DNA of 64,000 bases from DASQPR01 sp963797605 (GTDB taxonomy: Bacteria > Actinomycetota > Actinomycetes > Mycobacteriales > Micromonosporaceae): positions 186,001 to 250,000 of the forward strand of contig CAWCPX010000008.1 in NCBI GenBank assembly GCA_963797605.1, given 5' to 3'. How positions within the stretch are numbered: the first letter of the stretch is position 1; each line of letters begins with the position of its first letter. The translations under genes were made by a program, and so were the position numbers. Under the pieces are notes generated by a model. That model saw only the letters and a program-made list of their open reading frames with translations. It had not been told where the DNA came from and did no database searches. This document shows positions 54,672-64,000 of the stretch, piece after piece.

Positions 54672-55515
54672 GTGCCGAAGGCCGTCGTGTCGCCGACGTT
54701 GTCGACGCTGCTCGACGCCCGCTATCCGGCGGTGTGGGCCGAGGACTGGGACCGGGTCGGGCTCGTGGTCGGCGAGCCGTCGGCCCCGTCCGGAGCGTGC
54801 TGTTCGTCGTCGACTGCGTGGCCGAGACCGTCGCCGAGGCGATCGCCGTCGGCGCCCAGCTCATCGTGGCGCATCATCCGCTGCTGTTGCGCGGCGTGTC
54901 GAGCGTCGCGACGACATCGTACAAGGGGCGTACCGTCCACGATTTGATCAAGCACGACATCGCCCTGTACGTCGCGCACACGAACGCCGACCACGCCAGC
55001 CCCGGCGTCTCCGACGCTGCTCGCGCAGCGGCTCGGCCTGACCGATCTGCGGCCGCTGCGACCGCTGCGCCGACCCGGCGTGACCGACGAACGGCTCGGC
55101 TCCGGACGCATCGGCCGGCTCGCCCGCGCCCGTCAGTCTGGCCGCGTTCGCCGCAGCACGCCGCCGACGTGTTGCCGGTGACGGCCGGCGGCATCCGGGC
55201 GGCCGGTGACCCCGATCGGATTCGTGACGACGGTCGCGGTCTGCGGCGGCGCCGGCGACTCGTTCCTCGCTGATGCCACGGCGGCGGGCGTCGACGCGTA
55301 CCTCACCGCTGATCTTCGTCATCATCCCGCGAGCGAGCACCTGGCTGGCGGCGGCCCGGCGTTGATCGACGCCGCCCACTGGGCCACCGAGCGACCGTGG
55401 CTCGACGATGTCGCCGCGGCGGTGGGTGCAGGCAACCGGACTCGTCACGATCGTCTCAGACGTGGACACTGATCCATGGACGCTCCATCGCGGCGGCAAC
55501 TCGCGACAAACATGA
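54672..55515 (+). CDS. Nif3-like dinuclear metal hydrolase family protein (several frame breaks)
   Basis: The start LSTLLDARYPAVWAEDWDRVGLVVGEPSAP, the metal-ligand block LIVAHHPLLLRGVSSV and the later HTNADHASPGVSD, AVCGGAGDSFLADATAAGVDAYLTADLRHHPASEH are Nif3/YbgI signatures. Four or more single-base breaks occur (near 54785, 55010, 55190 and 55430). Corrected length is about 280 residues. The stop is taken as the TGA at 55513. The biochemical role of Nif3 proteins is unsettled (GTP cyclohydrolase I type 2-like). It precedes the zinc-ribbon gene, a conserved actinobacterial pairing. Confidence 0.82.
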
Positions 55516-55602
55516 TCACAATATTGCTCGCTCGGCCGTCAGTACGAGCAAAACGATTCGACCGCAGGTAGCGTAGAGGCCGACAAAGAAGGAGCCGCGA
55601 GA

Positions 55603-56343
55603 GTGAAGGCAGCCCCGCAAGACCAACGCCGCCTGCTTGATCTGCAAGCGATCGACACCGCGTTGCAGGTGCTCGAAAACCGGCGGAAGACGTTGCCGCA
55701 ACTTTCCACGATCAACACGCTGACCCGGCAGATCGCCGATGTCGACAGCGAGCGCGTCCGGGCACAGGTCGGCGTCGACGACATCGACCGCGATATCGCC
55801 CGGCTCGAACGCGACATCGAGCAGGTTCGGGCCCGCTCCGACAAAGATCAAGTGCGGCTCGACGCCGGGTCCGGCCCCGCGCGCGAGATCGAGGCGCTCC
55901 AGCACGAGCTGACGTCGCTGCGCCGGCGCCAGTCCGAGCTCGAAGACTCCGAGCTGGAGTTGATGGAGCAGCGCGAGACCGCGCAGTCCGCCGTCGACGA
56001 GGCGATCGCCCGGCTGGCCGAGGCGCGCGCGAGCCTGGCCGAGGCGGAGGCCGAGCGCGACGCAGCCCTCGCCGAGATCGCCAAAGACGAGGAGTGGAAG
56101 ACGAGCGCCCGCAAACCACTCGCCGCCGACCTTCCCGCCGATCTGATCACGCTTTACGACAAAATCCGCGATCAGTCGGGCGGCCTCGGCGCCGCGCTCG
56201 TGCGCAGCGGCCGCTGCGGCGGCTGCCGGCTCGAGTTCTCCGGCGGTGAGCGCGCCCGCATGCGAGCCGCTGCCCCCGACGAGGTCGTCCGCTGCGATGA
56301 GTGCCGCCGCATCATGGTCCGCACCGAGGAGTCCGGTCTGTGA
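55603..56343 (+). CDS. C4 zinc-ribbon coiled-coil protein
   Basis: 246 residues. Residues about 10-170 form a long antiparallel coiled coil (DIDRDIARLERDIEQVRARSDKD, LEDSELELMEQRETAQSAVDEAI). The C-terminus has a zinc ribbon with two Cys pairs: CGGCRLEF and CDECRR. This is the CT398-like family, proposed to link Nif3 and secretion or RNA-related proteins. AAGGAG lies nine bases before the GTG start. Its stop overlaps the next start by GTGA. Cytoplasmic; function not established. Confidence 0.9.
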   Translation: MKAAPQDQRRLLDLQAIDTALQVLENRRKTLPQLSTINTLTRQIADVDSERVRAQVGVDDIDRDIARLERDIEQVRARSDKDQVRLDAGSGPAREIEALQHELTSLRRRQSELEDSELELMEQRETAQSAVDEAIARLAEARASLAEAEAERDAALAEIAKDEEWKTSARKPLAADLPADLITLYDKIRDQSGGLGAALVRSGRCGGCRLEFSGGERARMRAAAPDEVVRCDECRRIMVRTEESGL

Positions 56344-57468
56344 CAGACGTGCCCGAGCCGATCACCCACGTGGTCGTCGAGGCAGACGGCGGAGCGCGAG
56401 GCAACCCGGGCCCAGCCGGTTTCGGCGCCGTCGTGCGTTCGGTCGAGCCGGCCGGCGCGGGCTCCGTGCTCGCCGAGCGCTCCGGTTCGCTCGGCGTGAC
56501 CACCAACAACGTCGCCGAATACACCGGCCTGATCGAGGGCCTGTCGGCGGCGGTCGAGCTGGGCGCGCGCGACGTCACCGTCCGGATGGATTCGAAGCTT
56601 GTCGTCGAGCAGATGTCCGGCCGATGGCAGATCAAGCATCCGGGCCTGCGGCCACTGGCGGCGCAGGCGGCCACGCTGGTGCGCGAGTTCGACGCGGTCC
56701 GCTTCGAGTGGATCCCCCGGGAGCGCAACACCCACGCCGACGCACTGGCCAACCAGGCGATGGACTCGGCCGTCGGTGTCCGCGCCGCCGCGTCGAGCGC
56801 ACCGCCGGCTCGCTGGGAACCCCGCACGTCGAAGCCGACCCGGCTGATCCTGGTACGCCACGGCGTGACCGAGCACAACCAGGCCGGGCGTTACTCCGGC
56901 CGCGGCGACGTGCCGCTGTCGCTGGAAGGGATCGCGCAGGCCGAGGCGACGGCGGTGCGGGTCGCCAACCTCGCCGGCACCGTCGCGGCCGTGATCACGT
57001 CGCCGCTGTCACGCTGTCGCCAGACCGGCGCAGCCGATCGCGGCGAGGCTGTCCGGCGACGTGCCGAGTGCGGGTCGAGCCCGACATGATCGAGGTGCGA
57101 CTTCGGCGCGTGGGAGGGCAAGACCTTCGCCGAGGTACGCGAAACGTCGCCGCTGGAGCTGACCCGGTGGCTGGAGTCGCCGTCCGTGGCACCGCCGGGC
57201 GGCGAGTCGTTCCGGGCGGTCACGATGCGCGTACGCCGTGCGGTCGCGGCGATCCGGGCCGGGTTCCCCGAGGCCACGGTCGTCGTCGTGTCCCACGTCA
57301 GCCCGATCAAGATCATGCTGCGTGACGCGCTGGCGGCCGGGAGACGCGTTCCTGCACCGGCTGCATCTCGACGCCGCCGGCATCTCGATCATCGACTCGT
57401 GGCCCGACGGAGGCGTCTCGGTGCGCACGGTCAACGACACCGCTCACCTGGCGCCGGGCGTTTCCTGA
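56340..57468 (+). CDS. Bifunctional RNase HI / histidine phosphatase (frame breaks)
   Basis: The N-terminal 140 residues are RNase HI: catalytic acids are in VVEADGGARGNPGPAGFG, NNVAEYTGLIEGL, VRMDSKLVVEQM and NTHADALANQ. After an Ala-rich linker comes a CobC/phosphoglycerate-mutase-like phosphatase with LILVRHGVTEHNQAGRYSG and, past two or three single-base breaks near 57030, 57095 and 57340, FGAWEGKTFAEV and VVVVSHVSPIKIML. This fusion matches mycobacterial Rv2228c, which degrades RNA in RNA:DNA hybrids and has acid phosphatase activity. GTG start at 56340, coupled to the zinc-ribbon gene. Confidence 0.88.
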
Positions 57469-57597
57469 TCGCGGCCGGGTGGTTATGCCCGGCCTCGACG
57501 CGAACGCGGAAGCCATTTAGGATCAGCCCTCGGTGTCGGATCGCCGTGACGAGGGATTGTCGCCGCGTTCGATCGGACGACATGCTGAGGGGGATCG

Positions 57598-58962
57598 GTG
57601 TCGTATCCACGGCATGACCAGCAATCATGGCCGGACGATCCGCGATACGCGGATCTGCGCGGGCCCGGGCCCGGGTCCGGCCGTGACGAGCCGCCCGCCG
57701 AGATCCCGTGGTCGCAGTCGCAGCCGGGTTATGACCAGCAGGGTTACGGTCAGCCCGGTTATCCACGCCCGGCCACGTGGCAGCCCGATCCGGCGCAGCG
57801 CGACTACCCTCCGCGTGACCAGGCGCAGCCCGGCTACTCGCCATCAGGCTACTCACCGGCGGGCTATCCCCAGCCCGGATATTCGCAGCCGGGTTACGCC
57901 CCATCCGGTTACGCCGAGCCCGGTTACGCGCAGCCCGGTTACGGCGACTCCGGCTATGGCGAGCCCGGTTACGCGCAGCCCGGTTACGCCGAGCCGGGCT
58001 ATGGCGATTCCGGCTACGGCGACCGCGGATACGCCCAACCCGGTTACCCCGAGCCCGGCTACCCGCAGCCCGGATATCAGCAGCCCGGCTACCCGCGACC
58101 GGCCTCCCTCCCGGTGGACCACTCCCGGCAGGCGTACGGTGCGCCGAGCCAGTCTTCGGCCGACTACGCGCAACCGACGTACGGGCCCGAGTCGTTCGCG
58201 ACACAGCCGGCGTTTCCACGGCAGGGTGACCCGTACGCCGACCCCCGCGGTGCCCAACCGCCACCGGAGTTCCACCCGTCGCGCGATTACCAGCCCGCTC
58301 GCGACCACCAGCTGGCGCGTGAATACGGGACCGCACCCGATCAGCCCTCGGCCCGTGATCAGCGCGGCGGCTCGCCTTATCCGCAGGCCGCGCCCTACGA
58401 GACCGATCCGGCCGAGGAGGAGACCGAGGCCCGTAACGGGTTCGCCCTCACGGCACTGATCCTGGGCATCTTCGGCGGCTGGGGCTTCGTCGGGATCGGC
58501 TTCGGCATCGCCGGGATCCGCCGAGCGGCCACGGTCGGTCGCGGTCGCACGATGTCGATCATCGGAATCGTGCTCGCGGTGCTGTGGGTGCCGCTGTGGA
58601 TCGTCGGATCACACGCGATCTCCGGTGGCAACAGCCCGTCCACCGCCGCGGTCACGCCGCAGTCGCTGACCGATCCGGGTTGTTCCAAAGCCGAGGTGTA
58701 CGCGACGCAGATGTCCGCGGCGATCAAGAAGAATCCGAGCGACCCGAACCTCGGCGCGAAATATACGGCGTTCGCGGCCGAACTCGCCAGGGACGCCGCG
58801 CTGACGAAGAACGCGAAGGCGAGCGCGGCAATGAAGACGGCGGCGGCTGACTTCAAGGAGCTGGGCGCGGCGATGACCGCTCACAAGGCGGTCGCCCCTG
58901 CCCTGTCGGCCAGGATCCTGCCCGACTCCGACGCGGTCGACACCGCCTGCGGCTTGAAGTAG
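57598..58962 (+). CDS. PGY-repeat, DUF4190-type membrane protein
   Basis: 454 residues. Residues about 60-165 are a run of Pro-Gly-Tyr units (QPGYAEPGYAQPGYGDSGYG). A Pro/Gln/Arg-rich linker leads to two membrane helices of the DUF4190 kind (GFALTALILGIFGGWGFVGIGFGIAGI and MSIIGIVLAVLWVPLWIVGSHAI) and an extracytoplasmic helical domain of about 110 residues (SKAEVYATQMSAAIKK). The GTG at 57598 follows GAGGGGG. The Tyr-rich cytoplasmic part is low-complexity and could self-associate. Function unknown. Confidence 0.85.
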   Translation: MSYPRHDQQSWPDDPRYADLRGPGPGSGRDEPPAEIPWSQSQPGYDQQGYGQPGYPRPATWQPDPAQRDYPPRDQAQPGYSPSGYSPAGYPQPGYSQPGYAPSGYAEPGYAQPGYGDSGYGEPGYAQPGYAEPGYGDSGYGDRGYAQPGYPEPGYPQPGYQQPGYPRPASLPVDHSRQAYGAPSQSSADYAQPTYGPESFATQPAFPRQGDPYADPRGAQPPPEFHPSRDYQPARDHQLAREYGTAPDQPSARDQRGGSPYPQAAPYETDPAEEETEARNGFALTALILGIFGGWGFVGIGFGIAGIRRAATVGRGRTMSIIGIVLAVLWVPLWIVGSHAISGGNSPSTAAVTPQSLTDPGCSKAEVYATQMSAAIKKNPSDPNLGAKYTAFAAELARDAALTKNAKASAAMKTAAADFKELGAAMTAHKAVAPALSARILPDSDAVDTACGLK

Positions 58963-58966
58963 CCGG

Positions 58967-61048
58967 CTAGCCGCCGATCGTCGGCGGCTTGTAGGTGCCG
59001 GCCGCGACGCCGGCGAGTTTCGGCAGCAGCCACGGCGCGATGATGCGCTGCACCCCGCCCGGCGTGTAGTGCAGGCCGTCGCTGCGGATCTGCAGCTTGC
59101 CGATGTCCCACGTGAACTTCCCGGCCGGACACACCAGCTTGTTGAGGTCGAGGATCGTCACGTTGGTCGGATGCTTCGCCGCCTCCTGCCGCAACAGCGC
59201 GTTCCAGGCGTCGACGCGGGCGGGCTGATCCTCGCTGTAGAGGCTGCCGTCGGGTTTTTCGGCACGGTGCGTGTACGCCGCCGTCAGCAACACCACCGCG
59301 GCACCCTTGGAACTCACGATCGACACGGCACGGTCGAGCTGAGCCAGCAGGTACGCGTTGTAGGCCGGTTCGCCGACGTGCTGGTAGGTGCCGTTGAGCT
59401 TGCGATCCATCAACTCCCAGCGGTTCAGCTCGATCACCGAGACGTCGGGATCGTCGGAGTTGACGCCCTTCTGCCAGCGGTTGTACCACGTCGTGCAGCC
59501 CGGATAGTTGGTGTGCGGGGTGCCGAGTTCGAGGATGTCGGGGAGCGTCGCGATGCCGCAGCCCTCGACCGCGCGCGTGTGCACGGTCATGCCGGGGTGC
59601 GCCGGCAGGTAGGTGCCGATGACCCACGACACCGAATCGCCGAAGAAGTCGATGCGAGGCTGGGTGCCGGGCGTGCGATGGGCGCGATCCATCGGAACGA
59701 CGAAACCGGCGTGCGATGACGCGGACGGGCGCGGCGACACGTGCGTGACGATCGCCGCTGCGGCCGGAAGGTTACTCGACACCGGGGCGGTGCCGACGAC
59801 GATGGCTGCCGCCGTGATGCCCATGGCGGCGACCGTGACGCCGACCGGCACCCGCCGTGGCAGCAGCCGGGTCAGGGCGCCGTGACGGATCGGAGACTCG
59901 ATCAGGTGGAACGACGCGAGCGCGATGGCGAAGGTGAGCCCGATCCGCACCAGGAACAGCGGCACCGGGCTAAGGCCCGTGTTCGTGGCGGTCACGAACG
60001 ACACGATCGGCCAGTGCCACAGGTAGACGCCGTAGGAGATCTTGCCGAGCCAGACGAGCGGCGGCAGCGCCAGCACCCGCGCCGTCGGAGACTTCGGCGA
60101 GATCACGGCGTGCGCGATGACCAGAGCGATCGCCCCGGCCGCGATCGTCAGCCCGCCGTGGTAGATCCACTGTGACGTGCCGACCGCGAAATGCCACATC
60201 CACAGCGTGACAGCGGCTCCGGCCAGCGCGAACATGCCGAGCACGAAGTGCCGCGCGGACCCGCGGTGCCGTGGCGCCGGCGCCCCGTCGACACGGGTCA
60301 GCAGCACCGCCAGCGCGGCTCCGATCAGCAGTGCTTGGGCCCGAGTATCCGTGCCGAAATACGCTCGATCGATGTTGTCGGGGTGGTAGAGCGCGGCCGC
60401 GAGCGCCGCCGAGACCAGGGTGCCCAGAGCGCAGAACAACAGCAATATCCAGCGGGTCCGCCGCGCGGCCAGCCACACCAGCAACCCGGCGATGATCAGT
60501 GGCCAGATCACGTAGAACTGCTCTTCGATGCCGAGCGACCAGGTGTGTTGCAGTGGCGACGCGGTCGCGGTGGCAGCGAAATAGCCGGTGCCACGCCAGA
60601 TCATGCGCCAGTTGGCCACGTAACCGAGGGCGGCCAGGCCGTCGACGCGCAGCAGCGCCAGGTCGGAGTCTTGCAGCAGGAAATGGCCGGCTATGACGGT
60701 CGCGATCAGCATGGCCAGCGCGGCCGGCATGAGCCGGCGCGCACGGCGGGCCCAGAAGGCGGAGAGCTTGATGCGGCCGTTACGGGCGTGTTCGGCGAGG
60801 AGCAGGCTCGTGATCAGGAAACCGGACAGCACGAAGAACGCGTCGACACCGAGGAAACCACCGGTGAGCCCGGGCACGCCGAAGTGGAAGAGCATGACCG
60901 CGAGCACCGCCAGCGCCCGGATGCCGTCGAGCGCCGGGCTGTAACCGAAACTGGGGGCGACGGTGCCGGCGCGCGCCTGCTCACCCGGGCGCGCAGGAGC
61001 GCTGCGGACGGTGGTGTCGGGGGAGGGTGCGTGCGTCTGACCGGCCAT
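58967..61048 (-). CDS. Acyltransferase 3 (OafA-type) membrane protein with SGNH domain
   Basis: 693 residues. The first 380 hold about ten membrane helices with family motifs SPALDGIRALAVLAVMLFHFG, LGVDAFFVLSGFLI and SLGIEEQFYVIWPLII. After a linker comes an extracytoplasmic SGNH-hydrolase-like domain beginning PRIDFFGDSVSWVIG with the catalytic Ser and ending in SDGLHYTPGGVQRI with the Asp-His pair. These proteins O-acylate exported sugars, lipids or peptidoglycan. The ATG at 61048 is used. It is read alone; the short space to the next gene holds nothing recognised. Confidence 0.9.
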   Translation of the reverse strand: MAGQTHAPSPDTTVRSAPARPGEQARAGTVAPSFGYSPALDGIRALAVLAVMLFHFGVPGLTGGFLGVDAFFVLSGFLITSLLLAEHARNGRIKLSAFWARRARRLMPAALAMLIATVIAGHFLLQDSDLALLRVDGLAALGYVANWRMIWRGTGYFAATATASPLQHTWSLGIEEQFYVIWPLIIAGLLVWLAARRTRWILLLFCALGTLVSAALAAALYHPDNIDRAYFGTDTRAQALLIGAALAVLLTRVDGAPAPRHRGSARHFVLGMFALAGAAVTLWMWHFAVGTSQWIYHGGLTIAAGAIALVIAHAVISPKSPTARVLALPPLVWLGKISYGVYLWHWPIVSFVTATNTGLSPVPLFLVRIGLTFAIALASFHLIESPIRHGALTRLLPRRVPVGVTVAAMGITAAAIVVGTAPVSSNLPAAAAIVTHVSPRPSASSHAGFVVPMDRAHRTPGTQPRIDFFGDSVSWVIGTYLPAHPGMTVHTRAVEGCGIATLPDILELGTPHTNYPGCTTWYNRWQKGVNSDDPDVSVIELNRWELMDRKLNGTYQHVGEPAYNAYLLAQLDRAVSIVSSKGAAVVLLTAAYTHRAEKPDGSLYSEDQPARVDAWNALLRQEAAKHPTNVTILDLNKLVCPAGKFTWDIGKLQIRSDGLHYTPGGVQRIIAPWLLPKLAGVAAGTYKPPTIGG

Positions 61049-61256
61049 CGATGAGCACGCTACCCTCCCGCACCGACATCAAACTTCGACATGTCCAAGA
61101 GGGTCCGTCAATTGGGTCGGTGGGTGCGAGGCGGGTAGTGGTTGTCGGATCGCCAGGCGGAGGAGTTGACCATGCTGGTTTGCATGGGCGACGACGACAA
61201 CGCGGCCAGTCGGCGGCCGGGAGCCGCCGCAGCCCCGCCAGGCACTGACGGACGCT

Positions 61257-62507
61257 CTAAGTGACGCCCGACACTCGCACACCGATCCACAGCGCGATCA
61301 CAGCCCCGAGCAGGCACGCCGGCACGGTAAGCGCGCCGAGCCGTAGAAACTCCCGTGTCGGCGGTGCCTGGTCCCGTGCGTGCAGCACCTGGCGCCAGAG
61401 CAGCGTCGCGAGCGACCCCACGTAGGTGAGGTTGGGGCCGATGTTGACGCCGAGGAGCACGGCGAGCACGAGGGCGGGGGAGTGCGCGACGAGTGGCACC
61501 AGGAGCAGCGTCGCCGGGAGGTTGTTCAGAAGGTTCGCGAGCACGGCCGCCAGCACGGCCGCCGCGAGTAGGCCGAGGAGCCCGGACGACATCGGCGTGA
61601 GATCGGCGACGAGCCGCCCCAGACCGGTCTGGCTGACGGCGAGCACGACGATGCCGAGCGCGAAGACGAACACGCAGAACAGCGGGTTGCTGGCGGCGAC
61701 GAGATCGCGGGCGGCCCGGGTCGGCTCGGTGGCCGTCGCGATGTTGCGCGCGCCGAGCACCAGCGCGCCCGCGAGCGCGACCCAGGCCGGATGCACGCCG
61801 ACGTGTTCGAACACGGCAAAGCCGACAAGTGTCGCGGCGAGCGTGACGAGAGCGAACTTCGGGGCCGATCCGACGGGTTCCGGCTCCTGTTCGCCTCGAT
61901 CGGTGAGTTCGCCGCGGAAGAACCGGCGGAAGATGACGTACTCGATGGCGATCGCGACGACCCACGGCAGCGCCATGAGCCCGGCGAATCCGAGGAAGGT
62001 CAGTCCGGACGCCGCGAACGCGAGCAGGTTCGTCAGGTTCGCGACCGGCAGCAGGAGCGACGCCGAGTTGGCCAGGTGCGTGCACGCGTACGCGTGGGGC
62101 TTGGCGCGCACGCGCATCGTCTCAGCCGTCAGCAGGACCACCGGCGTGAGCAACACCACCGTGGCATCGAGGCTCAGCGCCGCCGTCGTGATCGACGCGA
62201 TCACGAAGATCACCGCGAGGAGCCGCTGGCTGCTGCCTTTCGCCGCGCCGGCCGCGACCGCACCGGCGTACGTGAACACGCCCGCCCGATCGGCCGCGTG
62301 CGCGAGCATGAGCACCGCCGCGAGGAACCCCACGGTCGGACCGAGCGACGCCAGCGAGTGCCGGGCTTCCGGCCAGGTCACGATGCCGGTCAGCACGAGA
62401 ATGGCAGCCGCGGGCAGCGCCGCGACGACCTCTGGCAGCCGGAGTGGCCGCAGCGTCGCGAAGACGAGCACCACGACCAGCAGAGTGATCGAGACGAACG
62501 TGCTCAC
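61257..62507 (-). CDS. SLC13/ArsB-like anion transporter
   Basis: 416 residues with about eleven membrane helices. ATVVLLTPVVLLTAETMRVRAKPHAYACTHLANSASLLLPVANLTNLLAF is the hallmark ArsB/NhaD/SLC13 half (shown here in parts: ATVVLLTPVVLL, NSASLLLPVANLTNLLAF). LLNNLPATLLLVPL and GVNIGPNLTYVGSLATLLW form the second half. The family exports arsenite or imports dicarboxylates or sulfate; no arsR or other ars gene is near, so the ion is unknown. The GTG start overlaps the TauE stop (GTGA), so the two transporters are co-translated. Confidence 0.85.
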   Translation of the reverse strand: MSTFVSITLLVVVLVFATLRPLRLPEVVAALPAAAILVLTGIVTWPEARHSLASLGPTVGFLAAVLMLAHAADRAGVFTYAGAVAAGAAKGSSQRLLAVIFVIASITTAALSLDATVVLLTPVVLLTAETMRVRAKPHAYACTHLANSASLLLPVANLTNLLAFAASGLTFLGFAGLMALPWVVAIAIEYVIFRRFFRGELTDRGEQEPEPVGSAPKFALVTLAATLVGFAVFEHVGVHPAWVALAGALVLGARNIATATEPTRAARDLVAASNPLFCVFVFALGIVVLAVSQTGLGRLVADLTPMSSGLLGLLAAAVLAAVLANLLNNLPATLLLVPLVAHSPALVLAVLLGVNIGPNLTYVGSLATLLWRQVLHARDQAPPTREFLRLGALTVPACLLGAVIALWIGVRVSGVT

Positions 62508-63283
62508 GCGAACGCTTTGATCGCCAGGATGATGCCCACGACCACCCCGAGCGTGACGATGATCGTGCGAAGCACCAGCGGGGGCAGCCGGCGGGCCACG
62601 CGCGAACCGACGTAGCCACCGACGATCGTCGCGGGAGCGAGCGTCGCCACCGCAGCCCAGTCGACGGCGCCGAAGATCGCGAACGCGACGACCGTACCCA
62701 GACCGACGACCGTGGAGATCGCGTTCTTCAGCGCCGTGATCCGGGCAAGGGACTCGTCCAGCACGAGCCCGAGACCGGCCACGAGCATCACGCCGAGCGC
62801 GGCCCCGAAATAGCCACCATAGATCGCGCCGGCGCCCGTCATGACGTGGAGCGAAACGGTACGGCGGCGCGGCGACATGTCACGGGGGTGCCCGACAAGG
62901 TTCTTCAGGCGGGTTTGGAGGGCGAGCACGATGGCGGCCCCGAACACAAGAAACGGCACCACGACTTTGAACGCCGTCGCCGGGGTCGCGAGGAGGAGGG
63001 TGCAGCCGATAGCCGTACCGATGATGGCGGTCGGAATGAGGTTGATCAGATTTTTGCGCCCGCGGCTCGCGGCGAGGTCACGGAGGTCGGTGCGGCTCCC
63101 GTAGACGCTGGCCACATAGCCCGGAGAGACCGCGACGGAGTTGGTCACGTTGGCGGCGACCTGGCCGAGACCCGTGCTGAGCAGGGCCGGAAAGGTGATC
63201 AGCGAGCCGCCGCCGGCGACCGCGTTGACGGCACCGGCGGCGAAACCGGCCGCGAGCAGAAAAATTATGTGTGAGAACTCCAT
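62504..63283 (-). CDS. TauE/SafE family sulfite-type exporter
   Basis: 259 residues with about eight membrane helices and two related halves. FAAGAVNAVAGGGSLITFPALLSTGL is the N-terminal family motif, repeated in weaker form as GGYFGAALGVMLVAGLGLVLDESL. TauE/SafE proteins move sulfite, sulfoacetate or other organic anions. It is coupled to the SLC13-like transporter, which suggests related anionic substrates. The ATG at 63283 has only a weak ribosome site. Upstream lies the divergent rnpB gene. Confidence 0.88.
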   Translation of the reverse strand: MEFSHIIFLLAAGFAAGAVNAVAGGGSLITFPALLSTGLGQVAANVTNSVAVSPGYVASVYGSRTDLRDLAASRGRKNLINLIPTAIIGTAIGCTLLLATPATAFKVVVPFLVFGAAIVLALQTRLKNLVGHPRDMSPRRRTVSLHVMTGAGAIYGGYFGAALGVMLVAGLGLVLDESLARITALKNAISTVVGLGTVVAFAIFGAVDWAAVATLAPATIVGGYVGSRVARRLPPLVLRTIIVTLGVVVGIILAIKAFA

Positions 63284-63384
63284 CGTCCCGACACGTTATG
63301 TCGTCGCGGCATCATGGTGCGCGCGGGGCGGCATTGGTTTCGTCGGCTTCGTGGTGTCCGGGGGTGCTTGTAGGCTGGCAGGCG

Positions 63385-63800
<416 letters not shown>

Positions 63801-63930
63801 TCTCCCGTCTCGTCGGCCCACATCGATCCGCGGGGGCGATTGGAGTGATCGCGAAGACTTATGGTCGCTTTGGGACGACCACATCCCTTCGTGATCATCC
63901 GAATCCCCGCTTCCGGCGGGCGGATCGGCG

Positions 63931-64000
63931 AAGATCCGCGGATCTTGCCACTTACGGGGCTCTCAACCGGCCGGAAGGCCCCGTAACCGTCAAGATCCGC
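63931..64000. repeat. Inverted-repeat element at the window's right end
   Basis: AAGATCCGCGGATCTT (63931-63946) is a perfect 16-bp palindrome. It overlaps a larger inverted repeat: GCGGATCTTG...TTACGGGGC (63938-63960) mirrors GCCCCGTAA...CAAGATCCGC (63978-64000). Outer sequences resemble the repeat at 4717-4801. It may continue beyond the window. Confidence 0.6.

Noticed and set aside
57840..58110. Regular repeats considered as a CRISPR array
   Set aside because: The units are short, in frame and encode PGY peptides; there are no unique spacers or cas genes.

Overview
The window is GC-rich DNA from the chromosome of an actinomycete (Actinomycetota). Codon bias and GTG starts fit this, as do the gene families: a FasR-type fatty-acid gene cluster, DUF3145, DUF3052 next to an AhpE-type peroxiredoxin, homodimeric aceE, HelD/HelR, an RNase H-phosphatase fusion, an Nif3/zinc-ribbon pair and a type A RNase P RNA. 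I cannot name a genus from the sequence.

Layout. 1-6 kb: a methenyl-THF cyclohydrolase-like gene (cut by the window edge) coupled to an unusual folD, then helD, a saccharopine-dehydrogenase-like oxidoreductase, a small orphan gene and DUF3145. 6-17 kb: a leftward block, read right to left as a membrane protein with a very long acidic tail, a membrane pseudokinase, fasR, fabD, fabH, acpP, fabF and an accD-type carboxyltransferase. 17-26 kb: gltX, an L,D-transpeptidase lipoprotein, a PhyH-type dioxygenase, aceE and an S9 peptidase. 26-31 kb: a leftward xylose-type ABC transporter operon ending in its own ROK regulator, with three similar operator-like sites upstream. 31-36 kb: a beta-helix lipoprotein, a fused alpha/beta E1 dehydrogenase, DUF3052, peroxiredoxin and tRNA-Val. 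36-46 kb: accessory DNA. The 3' part of tRNA-Val is repeated 2.5 kb downstream, enclosing a methyltransferase, a stand-alone Clp-N protein and a small membrane protein. Beyond it lie a hydrolase, a second methyltransferase, a histidine phosphatase, two remnants of an HTH-TPR regulator family, an orphan gene, a collagen-like protein and a 131-bp inverted-repeat element. 46-64 kb: redoxin, PPTase, M48 protease, GNAT, APH-like kinase, tRNA-Gly, HNH nuclease, LapA-like protein, a prim-pol N-domain protein divergent from an intact-length HTH-TPR regulator and flavoprotein pair, Nif3, zinc ribbon, RNase H/phosphatase, a PGY-repeat membrane protein, an acyltransferase, two transporters and rnpB.

How the genes connect: fabD, fabH, acpP, fabF and accD form type II fatty-acid synthesis; the PPTase at 46.5 kb could activate carrier proteins; aceE supplies acetyl-CoA. 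The unusual part is that fasR is translationally coupled to a pseudokinase which follows a single-pass membrane protein with a disordered-looking acidic tail.

Caution: about 40 single-base frame breaks (counted by eye, a lower bound) lie in two tracts, about 1.4-12.6 kb and 47-57.4 kb. They hit essential genes such as acpP and fabH, so I read them as sequence errors and annotate full genes across them. The rest of the window reads cleanly.
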